NCBI GenBank assembly: GCA_963377175.1
Contig: CAUJNA010000467.1
Coordinates: 58,572-122,571, forward strand
Direction: 5' to 3'
From: Effrenium voratum
Lineage: Eukaryota > Sar > Dinophyceae > Suessiales > Symbiodiniaceae
Length of the DNA: 64,000 nt
Below the pieces are notes generated by a model. That model saw only the letters and a program-made list of their open reading frames with translations. It was not told the origin of the DNA and did not search any database. Positions 32,331 through 43,895 of this stretch are shown here, in pieces; position 1 is the first letter of the stretch; every line of letters begins with the position of its first letter. Both the position numbers and the translations under genes were made by a program.

Positions 32331-32960
32331 GTGACATGCTTGAGCGCTTGCACTGACTCCACGTTTTGCTCTTCGAGGGAAGCCGAGTGAAGCCGGACAA
32401 CATCAGCAGATTGAACAACTCGCATCAGCAGCTTGAGCAGTTGTGTTGCTTGCACGCTGTTGCACTTGAGTGAAGCCAAGGGAAGCCGAGTGAAGCCGGA
32501 CAACACCAGCAGATTGAACAACCTACATGACATGCTTGAGCATTTGTGCTCACTGAACGCTGTTGCACTTGAGTGAAGCCGAGGGAAGCCAAGGGAAGCC
32601 GAGTGAAGCCGGACAACATCAGCAGATTGAACAACCTACATGACATGCTTGAGCTTTTGTGCTCATTGCACGCTGTTGCACTTGAGTGAAGCCGAGGGAA
32701 GCCGAGTGAAGCCGGACAACATCAGCAGATTGAACAACCTACATGACACGCGTGAGCATTTGTGCTGCCTGCACGCTGTTGCACTCGAGTGAAGCCAAGG
32801 GAAGCCGAGTGAAGCCGGACAACACCAGATTGAAACAACCTACACGACATGCTTGAGCATGTGTGCTCATTGAGCGCTGTTGCACTTGAGTGAAGCCGAG
32901 GGAAGCCAAGGGAAGCCGAGTGAAGCCGGACAACATCAGCAGATTGAACAACCTCCGTGC
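32330..32960. repeat. 105-115-bp tandem array, about 6 copies
   Basis: Each unit has CATGCTTGAGCATTTGTGC, GCTGTTGCACTTGAGTGAAG, one or two GAGGGAAGCC modules and GACAACATCAGCAGATTGAA. Unit length varies with the number of GAAGCC modules. It lies downstream of the transposase gene, mirroring the arrays on its other side. Confidence 0.9.
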
Positions 32961-33303
32961 CACACTTCTGCATTTGCATTGAGACCTCGCTTTGTAAGTT
33001 GCCTGCATGTGCAGGAGCTTCGCTCCAGTTTCGCTTCGCCCAGGTGGTGGTGGTTTCTCCACGGTGCCTCAGGTGTTGGTTCTCCCCCGCCTCGCCTTCC
33101 GCGCCACGCGCCTGGTGGTTGGTTCAAGCTAGCGCGGCAAAAAAAACAACATCGCGGTAGTTTGCTTGCTGCCTGTTTGTTCATGTTGGAGCCGCCCGAA
33201 GCATGGTATGCATCATCGAGATCCACATGCCGAGCCACTCGATCTACACGCGCGACATGATGGTGGGCAAATGTGGGCAAGATCGCGATGAGCAGGGAGA
33301 ACC

Positions 33304-33319
33304 TGCACTGAGAAGTGCA
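33304..33319 (+). other. Perfect hairpin near the element's right edge
   Basis: TGCACT-GAGA-AGTGCA: a 6-bp stem with a GAGA loop. Helitrons carry a short hairpin close to their 3' terminus, and the composition changes to that of the flank right after this point. I see no CTRR terminus directly behind it, so the assignment is tentative. Confidence 0.35.
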
Positions 33320-33451
33320 TGAAATTCCTCAACTTTTAGTGCCATATTCGAGCTACTGACAAAAAGCGGAATCTGTCTGTGTGCAGCTTGTCGCGACTAG
33401 ACTACTTGATCGCTAACAACTAACTTGCCTCTATGCTTCCGGGCCACTCGT

Positions 33452-33574
33452 CGTCTAGTTCTTTTTTTGCCCAAAGAACCCAGCAATAAAAATTGACCTT
33501 TTGGAGGCCATGACTCAAAATGGACCAAACTAGGAAGACTGAAAGGTCAAACGGGTCGGGTTTGGGCAAGTGAG
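33452..33574 (+). repeat. MITE-like element, copy A (degenerate)
   Basis: It carries TTGCCCAAAGAACCCAG at the left, AAAATGGACCAAAC in the middle and TTTGGGCAAGTGAG at the right; see copy B for the clean form. Confidence 0.6.
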
Positions 33575-33943
33575 AGGAATATGAATGGCCCCCAGGCCTC
33601 GGACAAACCTGGAAACTCAGCAAAGCCCTTCGTTGGAACAAGGGGAACGATTCTCTATGGGGTCAGAGTGATTGGGGCCTAGGTGTTTTGGGACAGCCAC
33701 AAACTGCAGTAGACACAGTGGAGCGGTTTCTTTTCGGTTTGACTCTAATTTTCCGTAAATCCCTTCACGGGCTGTCCTCGGTTCTGCTAAAAGTTTAACT
33801 GGTTCAATGGACACCCCCGCCAAGCATAGGTCCTCCAGTAGAGAGGTTAGAAGAAGGGTACCCTTTTTTTCTGTGGTCTATTTTAGTAGGAGCCTCCCCC
33901 AAAAAGAAACGGCAAAAGGGCGCCTAGCTGGGGGACCTAGAAG

Positions 33944-34061
33944 CTCAGTTGCCCAAAGGACCCAGAAATAAAAGGTGATCACCTTTTGGGACCTTTACTA
34001 AAAATGGACCAAACATGGGAAACCAAAAGGTCAAAAGGTCGATTCGCTTCGGGCAAGTGAG
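33944..34061 (+). repeat. MITE-like element, copy B (118 bp)
   Basis: CTCAGTTGCCCAAAGGACC at the left end faces CTTCGGGCAAGTGAG at the right, an imperfect terminal inverted repeat of about 14 bp. Inside are AATAAAAGGTGATCACCTTT and AAAAATGGACCAAAC. It has no coding capacity. Confidence 0.7.
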
Positions 34062-34354
34062 TTGAAACCCTAGAAAGCTAAAAAGCCAACAAGCCGCCTG
34101 GGAGCCACCGAGCTTCAGGGAGGGCACTTGGGGCCCCCTAGCTCCGAACTTCGATCCCTCGGCCGGCTCCCCCAAAGCCAGGCCAAATAAATCAACACCT
34201 ACCCAGAACCATGGAAAGAAGCAAAACAAGGCGGCGTGGTTAACCTTGTCCCTGAACCTTCATCTACCCCACCCCACCCCACCCAGGTGTTGATTGTGGC
34301 CCAAATGGCCCAAACCACCTTCCTCGTGCGTCGCCGAGTCGCCGAGTCGCCCGC

Positions 34355-34412
34355 CTCGGCCGGATGCAGAGAAGCGTCGGAAGCGCGCGGCAAGGACGGC
34401 CTCCTCGCTTGC
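34355..34412 (-). CDS. Putative exon, 58 nt, helix-forming
   Basis: The minus strand reads GGTGCCAG, then ASEEAVLAARFRRFSASGR with one base over, then a GC donor (CGAG|GCGGG). It begins in phase 0. It is the first island of the series on the right side of the Helitron-like block. Confidence 0.4.
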
Positions 34413-34533
34413 CTGGCACCGGGAAGTGAAGGCAGTGGTTTGCATTGGTGGTTTGGTGGTTCAGGGGCTCCATTTACTTGCTACATAAAGCCAGGTTCCC
34501 TGAGCTTAAGTCCCGTAAGAAACATATGTCCAA

Positions 34534-34597
34534 TAGTGATAGGTTCGTTGAAACCAACAAGTGGAAAATAAACATATATTCTTCAGCAAATGGACAA
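34534..34597 (+). repeat. Dispersed 60-bp repeat, copy 2
   Basis: AGTGATAGGTTCGTTGAAACC, then CAACAAGTGGAAAATAAACA and CAGCAAATGGA; same orientation as the other copies. Confidence 0.65.
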
Positions 34598-34800
34598 ACG
34601 CTGTTCGAAGGGAACACTTGGAACCGAGTTCCCAGTGTTGCCTCTCCAAAAGCGGCTTGCTCTTTAATCAAAGGGGAGCATACCCCTTCCCTCCACTGAC
34701 GGAGCTTCTGTTGCTAGCTGACAACCGGCCGGGAGAAGAAACAAGTCCCTAGGTTGAAGCCTCCAAACTCGGATTCCCATGGTTCTTGGAGGGGATACTA

Positions 34801-34840
34801 GGGCGTCAGTCCGAATTACTCACCGGATCACTCAATGGGA

Positions 34841-34878
<38 letters not shown>

Positions 34879-35122
34879 ATCAGCACGAGCTGGTGACTCG
34901 CGCTTACTAGAAATTCCTCGTTGAAGATCAATAATTGCAATGATCTATCCCCGTCACGATGCATTTTAAAAAAGATTGCCCAGCCATTTCAGGCAAGATC
35001 AAAAACTCGTTGAGCGCATCAGTGTAGCGCGCGTGCAGCCCAAGACATCTAAGGGCATCACAGACCTATGATTGCCTCAAACTTCCTGCGTTAGACACAC
35101 AAAGTCCCAAGAAGTTGCCCAT
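34801..35122 (-). rRNA. 18S rRNA 3'-region fragment (pseudogene)
   Basis: Read on the minus strand this gives the small-subunit landmarks in order: GGGCAACTTCTTGGGACTTTG, CTAACGCAGGAAGTTTGAGG, GCTGCACGCGCGCTACACTG, TCTTCAACGAGGAATTTCTA, GTCACCAGCTCGTGCTGATT, GTACACACCGCCCGTCGC and GAGTGATCCGGTGAGTAATT. It starts about 450 nt before the gene's 3' end and loses similarity soon after GACTGACGC, so the last 100 or so nucleotides are missing. Small differences from usual alveolate 18S (for example AATGGCTGGGCAATC) suggest decay. There is no ITS or 28S beside it: an isolated fragment, not an rDNA unit. Confidence 0.92.
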
Positions 35123-37060
35123 ATCTGACGGGGTTCCTGTTGATAAAACCACCGAGCGACCCCCAGATATCTGCATCGGTTTATTTTTTTGGAATAGAAT
35201 TGCCCGGTGGCCAAAGGCCAAAGACCATCAAGGCCTCTCTTTCTCTCTCTGTCTCTCTCTCTCTCTCTCTCTCAATATATATATATATATATCATCTCTG
35301 GCCCACAAAAGGTGATGTTCACCCTTCCCCCCACAAACATATGGCTGGGGTGGGTCCTTTTTTTTGGTGATGGTGCCTTGTTTTTGGGTGGGTAGGTTGA
35401 AAATCAAGCGCCAACATGGTGGCCTTTCAGGTTCCATGTGAGGGGCCACCCGATAGCGGAAGGAGACCCGAGGGGATGTGGCCCAGGTGTATTTGAGTCA
35501 CTGAAAAGCGGCCGTAAAAGGGCTGAATTGCCAAGAAATAAAAGGTGATCACCTCTTAGGGCCACTAAAGGCCACTAAAAATAGGCCGAATAGAGGACAC
35601 TGACTGATCAAAACGGTGGATTGACTTGAATTTGAGCAACAGACTGAGTTTTGGGTGAAAAGGAAACCACAAGGACAAGCCACTGATGTCCACGTCAATC
35701 AACCCGAGTTTATTCAGAGGGGGGGTGTCCCTGGCTTGGTGGGGAATCAAACCACTTGTGGAGGGGCCACCCTAATCAAAACTGGGAACCATCACTTTTG
35801 GAGGGGAACACCCCGTATTAACAAACTGGGGTTGATGAACTTGGTGCTAAATAAGCGACAACCATTTTATTATCATCATATATATGTGTATGTATATATA
35901 TATATATTAACAAAAAAGAACTACTTGTGTATGTGTCCTCACTCTGGCAACAACTCAGTCCCGCCAACCCCAACACATTCAAGAAAAGAACCCCGCAATT
36001 TTCAGAATATGGGTGTCAAATTTAAACCACCAGGGGACCGCAGGTTTTGGTCCATGTTTCCACTTACCAGGGTTCCATTTGGGTACCTATTTTTGACCCA
36101 CAGCCATATTATGGGGTCAACAATTTTTGGATTCGCTTTGGGTCGTGACAGCTTGGCCTTTGATTTGGCCCAGCCCGATAGCCCATGGCCGCTGGCACCG
36201 CGCCTGGGGGCTGGCGGTCGCGCCTGGCGCACGGTGCAATTGGCGCTGGAGTACTTTTTGTTCGTTTAATGAATTTATGTACATACACACACACACATAT
36301 ATATATATATATAGAGATATATGTATTTATGTATGTATTTATGTATGTATGTATGTATGTATGTATGTATGAACATATATATATATACACATGTGTGTGT
36401 GTTGGTTTTGTTGGAATTTGGTGGGATACATGCATATACATGAATATACATGAATATACGTGAATATACATGAATATACATTAATACATGTATATGTAGC
36501 CAGACTTGTTGTCATCTCCACGGGACGGCTTGAGCGGTTCCGGGTGTACCCGGAAAAAATGAACCGCCCCAACTTTGATGGCCCGGCAAGTCATATACTG
36601 TCCGAGTAAGATCGCGCTACTCCATGCCATCGCCTATTGATATCCATGTAGATGTGTATATATTTATATATGTGTGTGTGTTCGCCAGAGAAGAGCAGTG
36701 GAAAAGAACATGGTGTGTGACTGCGTGGGTGTGGGGCCCTCCCCGGAACTCTCTACTGACCCGTCAACCATACATTACTGTGGGCAAAAACACGCACTCT
36801 ATAAATTCGAGTTGCAGGTTCTGCTTGGGGCCTGATGGCCCGCGGTCAGAAGCGCATGTGAACCAAAGCATGCGTCCGGGCAAGATGTAGCGGCAGGCGT
36901 GCCCCCAACAAACCAAGTCTAAGATACCAAGGGCAAAGCCCCCCCCCCTGCAAAACAAAAACCTAAAAACTGAGAAAGCACCAGGGGGGCCTAAACCGAA
37001 ACCGATATGGCAAAGTAGAGGGCGGCAAAATCCTCCCACCAGCTCCCAGCAGTCCCGCGC
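35123..37060. other. Non-coding stretch with microsatellites
   Basis: No firm gene. A degenerate MITE-like copy lies at about 35522-35648. Microsatellites are at 35880-35908, 36285-36390 (TATG units) and 36427-36485 (CATGAATATA, 10-bp unit, about 5 copies). Confidence 0.55.
35240..35292. repeat. CT then TA microsatellite
   Basis: A CT run (CTCTCTGTCTCTCTCTCTCT..) passes directly into TATATATATATATATATAT. Confidence 0.9.
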
Positions 37061-37081
37061 CTCGGCCCGCAATCGCTGCAC
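37061..37081 (-). CDS. Putative micro-exon, 21 nt
   Basis: The minus strand reads CTCGCAG, seven codons VQRLRAE in phase 0 to 0, then a GC donor (GAG|GCGCG). Tiny but with both edges ideal. An upstream AAG..RVAANAANSARCS run in the same frame might be part of it if a more distant acceptor is used. Confidence 0.4.
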
Positions 37082-38294
37082 CTGCGAGCAGCGAGCTGAA
37101 TTCGCTGCATTCGCCGCAACTCTGCTCACTTGAAACATGTCGCAAGGGGACGTAAGTGGTACATGCCCACGCAAACGTATGTGTATAAATGTGTGTATAT
37201 ATATATATATATCTTGTATGCATACACGAAGAAAGACACATACTAAAGCCAGCTGCGCATATCTGCGATTCGGTTGAAACTGGGAGGCCAACCTGGGAAG
37301 GGGGTTAGAATCCAACCGAACATCCAGGCCCCGGCCTTGCAAGGGGCTTCCAGGCTCAACGAATCGGGGGTTGACCATAAGCGACCCTTTGCTCGAAAGG
37401 CCCTAAGGCGCATTGCACCGTGCAATGCCCGCAAAACAGGCAACCGTATGCCCTTACTGTGGTGCTCGGGAGAGCTAGGGAACCACGATGAATCCATGGT
37501 GCTTGAGGAAAAACGGTTGAAGGCTGACAAGCCGCATGCTCGTCACCGTCTATGTAAGCTGCCATCAGGGAGTCTCTTGTTTCGGGCATCCCCTGTTGCA
37601 GAGAGCCAACAGAAAGAGCTAATCACTGTTTGGGCTCCAGACAAGCCCTGCATCCTGACCCCCTCGATCCATTTCCCGAAACGCGGACTCCTCCTCTTTG
37701 GCACTGCGCACTTCCGCTTCCAGGTGCCACACCTGGCGAACGGACCCGACTCCAACCCTCGTGTTTTCACACGAAGGAATACGAAGGAACAGCAGGGTGT
37801 TTCGTGATTCTTGGGAATGGAGCTTAGCTTTTCTGAACCATCCAAAATGTTTCAAAACACGCTGCTCTAGTGAAGGCGGATGTTCTCCGTTTATCAGTTT
37901 GGTGTCTCGGAAAATCCTAGTGTCCCCTGTGAATGGACCCTTAGTTTGTCCCACTTGCATACCCCTTATACAGGCACGATGGTGTGGAACACACCGCTGT
38001 TCCTTCGTGCTGTGCGAAAACATCCAAACAAATGGGTATGTGCCAAGATAGCCCCCCTCCCCTCCGAAAATGCGGGTTTCCCTTTAGACCAACTACGGGT
38101 ACCGAGCCTCAACCAAAACAAGCACATAATCCCTGTACATTTTACTCTAATTCCAAGGCTGAAAGTCGGATCCCCAAATAAAGGACCGAATTGAGGGCTC
38201 ATGGCTTTCGCTCGTACCCCCGAATGGCTCATTGGAACCGCTCGCGCCGAAACAAAAATCGGCAGAACTCATACCCGGTGCCCGGTGCGCGGGC

Positions 38295-38323
38295 CTCCCG
38301 CAGGCGATCGTAATCGATGGCAC
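38295..38323 (-). CDS. Putative micro-exon, 29 nt
   Basis: The minus strand reads GGCCAG, then two bases plus AIDYDRLRE, then a GC donor (GAG|GCCCG). It starts out of phase 0, unlike most others. Confidence 0.3.
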
Positions 38324-39383
38324 CTGGCCACGCGTGGTGCAACTGATGGCGTGCCGAGCGTGGAGTGCGGGATGAACTTCGGATGCTCCCGAAGGAGGAA
38401 ATAACACCCACATGGCTGCGGCGTTTTTTTTTGGGGGGGGGAGGACCTCCAAACATGGTGGTTTGACCTCTTGGTCGTCCTCTCAAACCACAACAGCAGA
38501 GGGCATCCCGTGTGGTTTTCTGACAGGGAGCCCTAGGGTCATTCCTAGACACCAAGGCGGTTCCCTGAGAACTAGCAAGGGAAGGTATGCAAAGCCCGTG
38601 CTAGAGAGCCAAGAGCAGTTGAGGGCGCTGTAGGGGGCTTTGGATGTCTCTCCTCATGAAGTCCCACACTTTTCAGCAGGCAGTCAAGGCAACTCCTGCC
38701 AACAATGTATGAAAATCTGACATGGCAACATTTGGCGCCGCCTTAAAAGCAGGTCAAACAGGGCCATCATGTGCAAAGTAACCCCTGGAGACAATTCTTG
38801 AGCTACTGAGTTGCACGTGATAGCCCGTGGAAGTGCACAGGCACGTTTGGGACGATCACTTCCCACTTTACTTTTTGTGCAGCATGTCATGTTGAGCTTG
38901 TACCCCCGCTTAAAATGTAACAAGACGTTGGCGTCGCGCCCTGCTTTGAGAGCGCCCTTCTGGCGGTGATTGAAAGGGAAAAACACTTGGCTTGAAAGGC
39001 AAACATCACTCTTTCTGGCCAAATTTGCGGGTGCTTGAATGGTCTCAGACTTAGCCACAAGTGGTTGGTGACCTGTTGTAATCCCGCCAGCTCCCCCTGG
39101 TAAACCCTTTTGACTACCACATGTTTGGCTCCAGCAGTTCCTGGGCCAGACTCAGGCTTGCAACAAGTAAACCTTGACAAGGACAACGAAAGAACACCAA
39201 ACAGGCAAAAAAAAAGAAAGAACAGCACCCTCGGAAGGTCACTCTCGCTCTCGCCCATGGTTGAGTGGCGAGGTATCTAAGTTAGCTTTTGCCTCGAGTT
39301 AAAGAGGACATATTTAGATTCTAGCAGCCATCTATAGCTCAGATGCCTAGCGGCGCCTAGTGGCCATGGACAAAAAAGGGCAT

Positions 39384-39468
39384 CCGATTGTTTTGCTTGG
39401 TTGACTTTACAGGACTCGGAACCCTTCCCAACAAAAAAAGTCGAGAAAAGGGCACCACTGGGCAGCCA
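39384..39468 (+). repeat. Dispersed repeat shared with 9036-9124
   Basis: Second copy of the block with GGAACCCTTCC, AAAAAAAGTCGA and CACTGGGCA. Followed at 39542-39562 by a run of about 21 C. Confidence 0.6.
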
Positions 39469-39955
39469 TGTTTAGTGATGCCCTTGTCTGCGGTGTCTGG
39501 CCATTTTTGCAGGGATTTGAATGGTCTACCCCCCCGCTACGCCCCCCCCCCCCCCCCCCCCCAAAAACTCCGACCAGTACCACATGTTTGGGGTCACTCA
39601 CCAGTTTGTGGGGCCAGACTGAAACCGCCTGCAACAAGTCAACTTTGTCTGGTTGAAACCAAACAAAAGGCGAACACGTAGCCTCTGTGGCGGGCTACCT
39701 GTCGAGTTTTTCTCTAAGGGTGTTTTCATGGCAACATGAAAAGGGGTAAGCCTGTACGTCAACATGGAAGAATTTAAACCAGTCCGGGCTCGAAAAAGCT
39801 TGCATCAGATTTCAAGCTTCTTCTCGAGGGTGTTTCAGGAGATTGGCACATCGAGGGCTCCAATCATCAAGAGGTTCTTGACAGCCCTGGATCCAACACA
39901 CTTAGGTTCCACCGGCTTTTTTTCGGCTCCCCGTGGAGAAAAAGAGAACGTAATG

Positions 39956-40028
39956 TCCAGCGTTACGAAATCGAGTCCCTTTAAAACCAAGGGGAACGAA
40001 CAACTAGTCGTTTCAGGAAATGAAAGAA
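39956..40028 (+). repeat. Dispersed 60-bp repeat, copy 3
   Basis: GTTACGAAATCGAGTCCCTT, AAAACCAAGGGGAACGAA and TTTCAGGAAATGA in the same order and orientation as the other copies. Confidence 0.65.
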
Positions 40029-40193
40029 TCGTTTTTCTGAGGAGGTTTCAACCCAGACGGTCATGAAGCAACTGGCAGCCAGGGTTCATACCTCAGCAAC
40101 CCTAAGCCGGCTCGAGTGCATCCTTGCGAAAGTCCTCCCAATCCATGAGCTTGTGGATGCCAACGTCCGAAAGCTGACAGCAACTCGCTTGTG

Positions 40194-40305
40194 CTCAGTT
40201 GCCCAAAAGACCCGGAAATAAAAGGTTCACCTTTTGGGACCTTGGCTAAAAATGGACCAGAAGGGGGAAACCAAAAGGTTAAAAGGTTGGCTTTGGACAA
40301 CTGAG
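40194..40305 (+). repeat. MITE-like element, copy D (112 bp)
   Basis: The ends CTCAGTTGCCCAAAAGACC and GGCTTTGGACAACTGAG are nearly perfect inverted repeats over 14 bp. Inside: GAAATAAAAGGTTCACCTTT and AAAAATGGACCAG. Confidence 0.75.
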
Positions 40306-40616
40306 TATGATCTCTGCAAGCGCCTGCAATGGATTGAGGCAGGCGCTGCGGCCAGAAGTTGAGATTTGCTCGTTTTTAAAGCCGCGAAGTGAGCAATCAT
40401 CAAAACCAGGTACTGTACTGGAGTCTAGTCAAAACCCATAAAAAACACTTGCAAAGAGTTTCAACAGGGCAGATATCCGCACCCATGGGTAGCCAGGGAA
40501 GTCTAATCTTCATCTACCCAGCTGCCATGGCAACATGGGGAGAGAAGCTAAGCCAAGCTCAACACGACTTCGTGTCCACATGGGGCTTTTTGGATCCCAT
40601 GGATTTTCGGATGTCT

Positions 40617-40749
40617 TCTTATGGGTGCACCCAAAGGACCTGGAAATTAAAGGTTAACCTTTTGGTGCCATGACTAAAAATGGACCAACATAGGTAAACC
40701 AAAAGGTCGAAAGGTTAGCTTTGGTCAAAAAGTTAGCTTTGGACAACTT
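40617..40749 (+). repeat. MITE-like element, copy E (degenerate)
   Basis: CACCCAAAGGACCTGGAAAT, TAAAAATGGACCAACAT and GCTTTGGACAACTTTTT; a repeated GTTAGCTTTGG near its right end suggests a small internal duplication. Confidence 0.6.
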
Positions 40750-40914
40750 TTTGCCAACAAGGGCTCCGATGGATTTCTCTGATTCCTTCTTGGCTGATGG
40801 ATTTTCCGGATTTCTTCTGGGTGCCCGAAACCAACACCCACACAAATCCCCCCAAAAGGGCGCCCTCAAACTGAGCCACGGCCGCGTCACAAACCAGCCG
40901 CCGCCTTCCGGGGC

Positions 40915-40933
40915 CTCGCTCTGATCGCTGGAG
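40915..40933 (-). CDS. Putative micro-exon, 19 nt
   Basis: The minus strand reads CGGCAG, 19 nt that can read LQRSER, then a GC donor (CGAG|GCCCC). Very short; listed because it falls on the expected spacing and has both edges. Confidence 0.22.
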
Positions 40934-41079
40934 CTGCCGGAAGATGCCTGGAACAGGGTTAAATTGCAGCTTTCCTGTTGGTTTCCGGAAAACAAAAACA
41001 AAGACAAAAACACCACACACAGACACACACACACACACACACACACTGTATTTTTATTCTAGGCGACATTCCCACCCCA

Positions 41080-41103
41080 CCCCCACCCCCCCCCCCCCCC
41101 CCA
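41080..41103. repeat. AC and C-run simple repeats
   Basis: A C-run follows an AC microsatellite at 41025-41047. The short phrase CTAGGCGACATTCCCA occurs on both sides (41060 and 41142). Confidence 0.8.
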
Positions 41104-42249
41104 ATTTTATGGTGATTTTGCTATTGGTCTTGTATTCCCATTCTAGGCGACATTCCCAGAAAAAAATCGTGGTTTTCCTACTTATTGGTTTTCGTACAAA
41201 CAAACACAAAATTGGTGGCCCAAAAAACACCACCACCCATTTTTGTTGGGTTCCTAAGACCCTGTAAGAAGCAAACTAGGTTCCTTGCGTGTCCGAGGAA
41301 TGACCGATCAGTGCGTTGCATACTTAGACTTGGATTCTCTGGCAAAAAAACCTAATTCATCCTGCGCAAACCTCCAGTTAGCCCGTCGGCCTCCACTTGG
41401 CGCCAGAAAACCCTACAAACCTTTTTTGGTAAACTGGTAAACTCTTGAAGATTACACTATGACACTGGGCTGCCCTCAAATCCGTCACAAATCCCTAAAA
41501 ACCCAAAAAGTTAAGGGGATGGCTGGGAGCCACCAAGGAAAATAGATGCCATGACTCCGTAAGTGGATGACAAAACACAAATGGGGAATTGCTTCCTGGG
41601 TGCCTGGTGCTTTCCACTGCACGTCCCCATCCCAAGTGGGTTGACGCATCGGACCTGCCAGGGGAAAAACACTTCTCCTCCCTAAAGCAATGGAACCCAT
41701 CTGAAGAGCTCAAAGTGATAGGGCCGTTCTGACGTCACCATGTGACCAAAACAAGTACCTGCTGACATCATGAGGGTCATGAGGGATATGGCCCTAGGAT
41801 TTTGAAGGAGCCGTTCAGTGGTCCATTCCCATCCGCGTGATGGCCCGATTGTGGTTCAAGGGCTTTCTTTTAAGATCCAGAAGCGCAGAAGGATGTGATC
41901 CATTCCATGACGCAGCCCATAATTCAACAAATTGTTTTCCACAGTTTTCGGCCTGGGCTGCGTCGGGAAAAAAGAACACTCTTGGGGTCCTCCCAGGGCA
42001 TATTTTTTGTGGCATGCTTCTAAGAAACCTTTCCTTGGGAGGGGAGAGGAGCCTAAAGGACCAATGGACCAATCCACCTTGGGAACTGGACACTTTCCGA
42101 CTGCTGGCATGGTAGCACCAATAAACATGAACAGCAAAAAAACAAAAAAAAAGCCTACAAAACCTTGCCAACAACCGTGACGAATAGCACGAGAAGCTGA
42201 CCAACACATCCACCCAGACCGGCAGAGCGGGTCTGCCGGGTCTTCCGGC
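41104..42249. other. Non-coding stretch
   Basis: No gene is supported; open frames on either strand lack consistent coding character. Confidence 0.5.
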
Positions 42250-42279
42250 CTCAGCTCCCAGTTCAGAGCTGCGCAGCTC
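42250..42279 (-). CDS. Putative micro-exon, 30 nt, coiled coil
   Basis: The minus strand reads GCGCCTCAG, ten codons ELRSSELGAE in phase 0 to 0, then a GC donor (GAG|GCCGG). It has heptad-like spacing of leucines. Confidence 0.42.
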
Positions 42280-43895
42280 CTGAGGCGCGAGCTCAAGCGG
42301 GAGGAGAACCGGCGAGACCACGAGGAAACCAGGCCCTCCAGCGCGAATGAACATTTTTCCTCTGGAAACTGGAGCCGACTGCTTTGCCCAGTTTGCCCTC
42401 TCCAGAAAAGGGAACAAAAAGGGGGCTGAGGGCGTTGGAACTAGGCGCCTCCAACATAGGAAGCTTGTGACCAAGGCTTCCCTCTCTGTGGGGGTGTGGG
42501 CCCTGTCTTTGAACCTGTTGTCACTTGCCCCAAGTCACCATGAGATCAAAGGTCATGCTTTCGGACCCTTGACCCGCAATGGACGAAACTGGCGTGAAAG
42601 CCGCAGGCCAAACGGTCGAAAGGGGGAAGCGACCTACTGAGCGCAGTCTCAGCAAGTGAAATGGCTGTGGGTAAAAAACAGGTACCACATGGAATCAGGG
42701 ACGAAAACCTGCGGTGCTGTGGTGGCTTAATACTGACCCATACCTAAATGTCAAAGACGAGGCGAACTCCTCTATTGGTATGCTTTCTATCTCCTACTAG
42801 CCACCAAGAGAACTCGCTCAATCTGGTTGGCACGGTATACATGCTCGCAGGAGAATTCTGGGCAAAGCCGCTGTGCTTCAACCGCAGATTCAGGTACTGC
42901 AACACTTTGGTGGTTTGGATTTCTGTTTTGGGGAATTGAACCCCTGGTTCTTGTAGAGGGTAAAACAGGAAACCATCCCCTAACCTGTCGAATTCAACGC
43001 GAGCAGGGGCAACACGGAGATATCAGAAAACTTTCAGATTGGTACTCTGCGTAACCTCACCGGTGTCGGTTTGCGTCTGAGCGCAGCCCTTCGAGCCGAC
43101 TCGTGACTCGACCGTCCGCCCAGAACCACTCGCTCCAGTCTTTGAAGGTGCTGACCGTACTGGATCAGCAAGCGGCAGCAAAGCAGAACTAAAGAGCGGG
43201 CCAGCTCAGCAGAAAACGACGTAACAACAACGCGTAACGAGCGCTATGCTCGACACGTTGCAAGGTGTGTCGGGTAATTAATGCCAAACAGCAACCAATA
43301 AAAGGTTTTCAAAGGTGATCAATTGACCCTAGATGGGCTCTAACAAATGGGTTCCGGGATGCTGCAGGCATGACTGCCTGTTGGTGCAAGCTGGAACCCA
43401 TTTATTAGGCCCACTGAACAGCCAGGGATCTTTTGGGGGGCGGGGCCAAAACCAGAGTGACCTGCAAATGACAAATGTCAGCAGGCAACTCAAACAAGTA
43501 ACCGTGGGTTACTCTCAAACAAGCATGGTTGGACCAGCCCCTTGCTTAGATATGTTGAAGCACAACTTGTTTCAATAAAATTCGCCTGACCATGACAGAT
43601 TTCCCAATGGTTTTCCAATGACCCTACCATGACGGGGAGGGGGGCATTCAATTTATCCAGTCTTCCCCAGAAGATGGAAATGGAACCATAAATGGAGATC
43701 TCAGGGGTCGAAATCCCCCCTCCCCCATTCCATATTTTAGGCTCACTTCCTGAGTGGATGGGACGAAGAAGTCTGAACTGTCTGTTTGCCACAAAATGGT
43801 CTTCACAAAAAGTATAAAGTCCAGGAATTTAGGTAGTGAGTAGGGGGTGGTAATCAGAAGGGGGTGTCAAATCAGCCATGCGCGGTGCACCGGAC
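42280..43895. other. Non-coding stretch
   Basis: No supportable gene. A degenerate relative of the MITE interior may be present at 42515-42620. Confidence 0.5.

Larger units (their letters stand above)
14579..33320 (+). mobile_element. Helitron/Helentron-like element, provisional limits
   Basis: The block holds a rolling-circle transposase gene on the plus strand, flanked on both sides by tandem arrays. Arrays lie at 14.6-16.8 kb on the left and 31.1-33.0 kb on the right, with a hairpin at 33304-33319 beyond. Tandem repeats near the ends are known for Helentron-type Helitrons. It is GC-richer than its flanks and interrupts the minus-strand micro-exon series, which resumes at 11.9 and 34.4 kb. 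I could not identify target-site or terminal signatures, so the limits follow array edges and composition. The gene appears broken at two or more places, so this copy may be inactive. Confidence 0.5.

Noticed and set aside
31723..32334. 203-codon H/A/Q-rich ORF
   Set aside because: It follows a duplicated CAGCGTCACGCAC module; composition explains the open frame.
41815..42474. 219-codon minus-strand ORF
   Set aside because: No coding character outside the 30-nt island; frames on both strands are similarly open.
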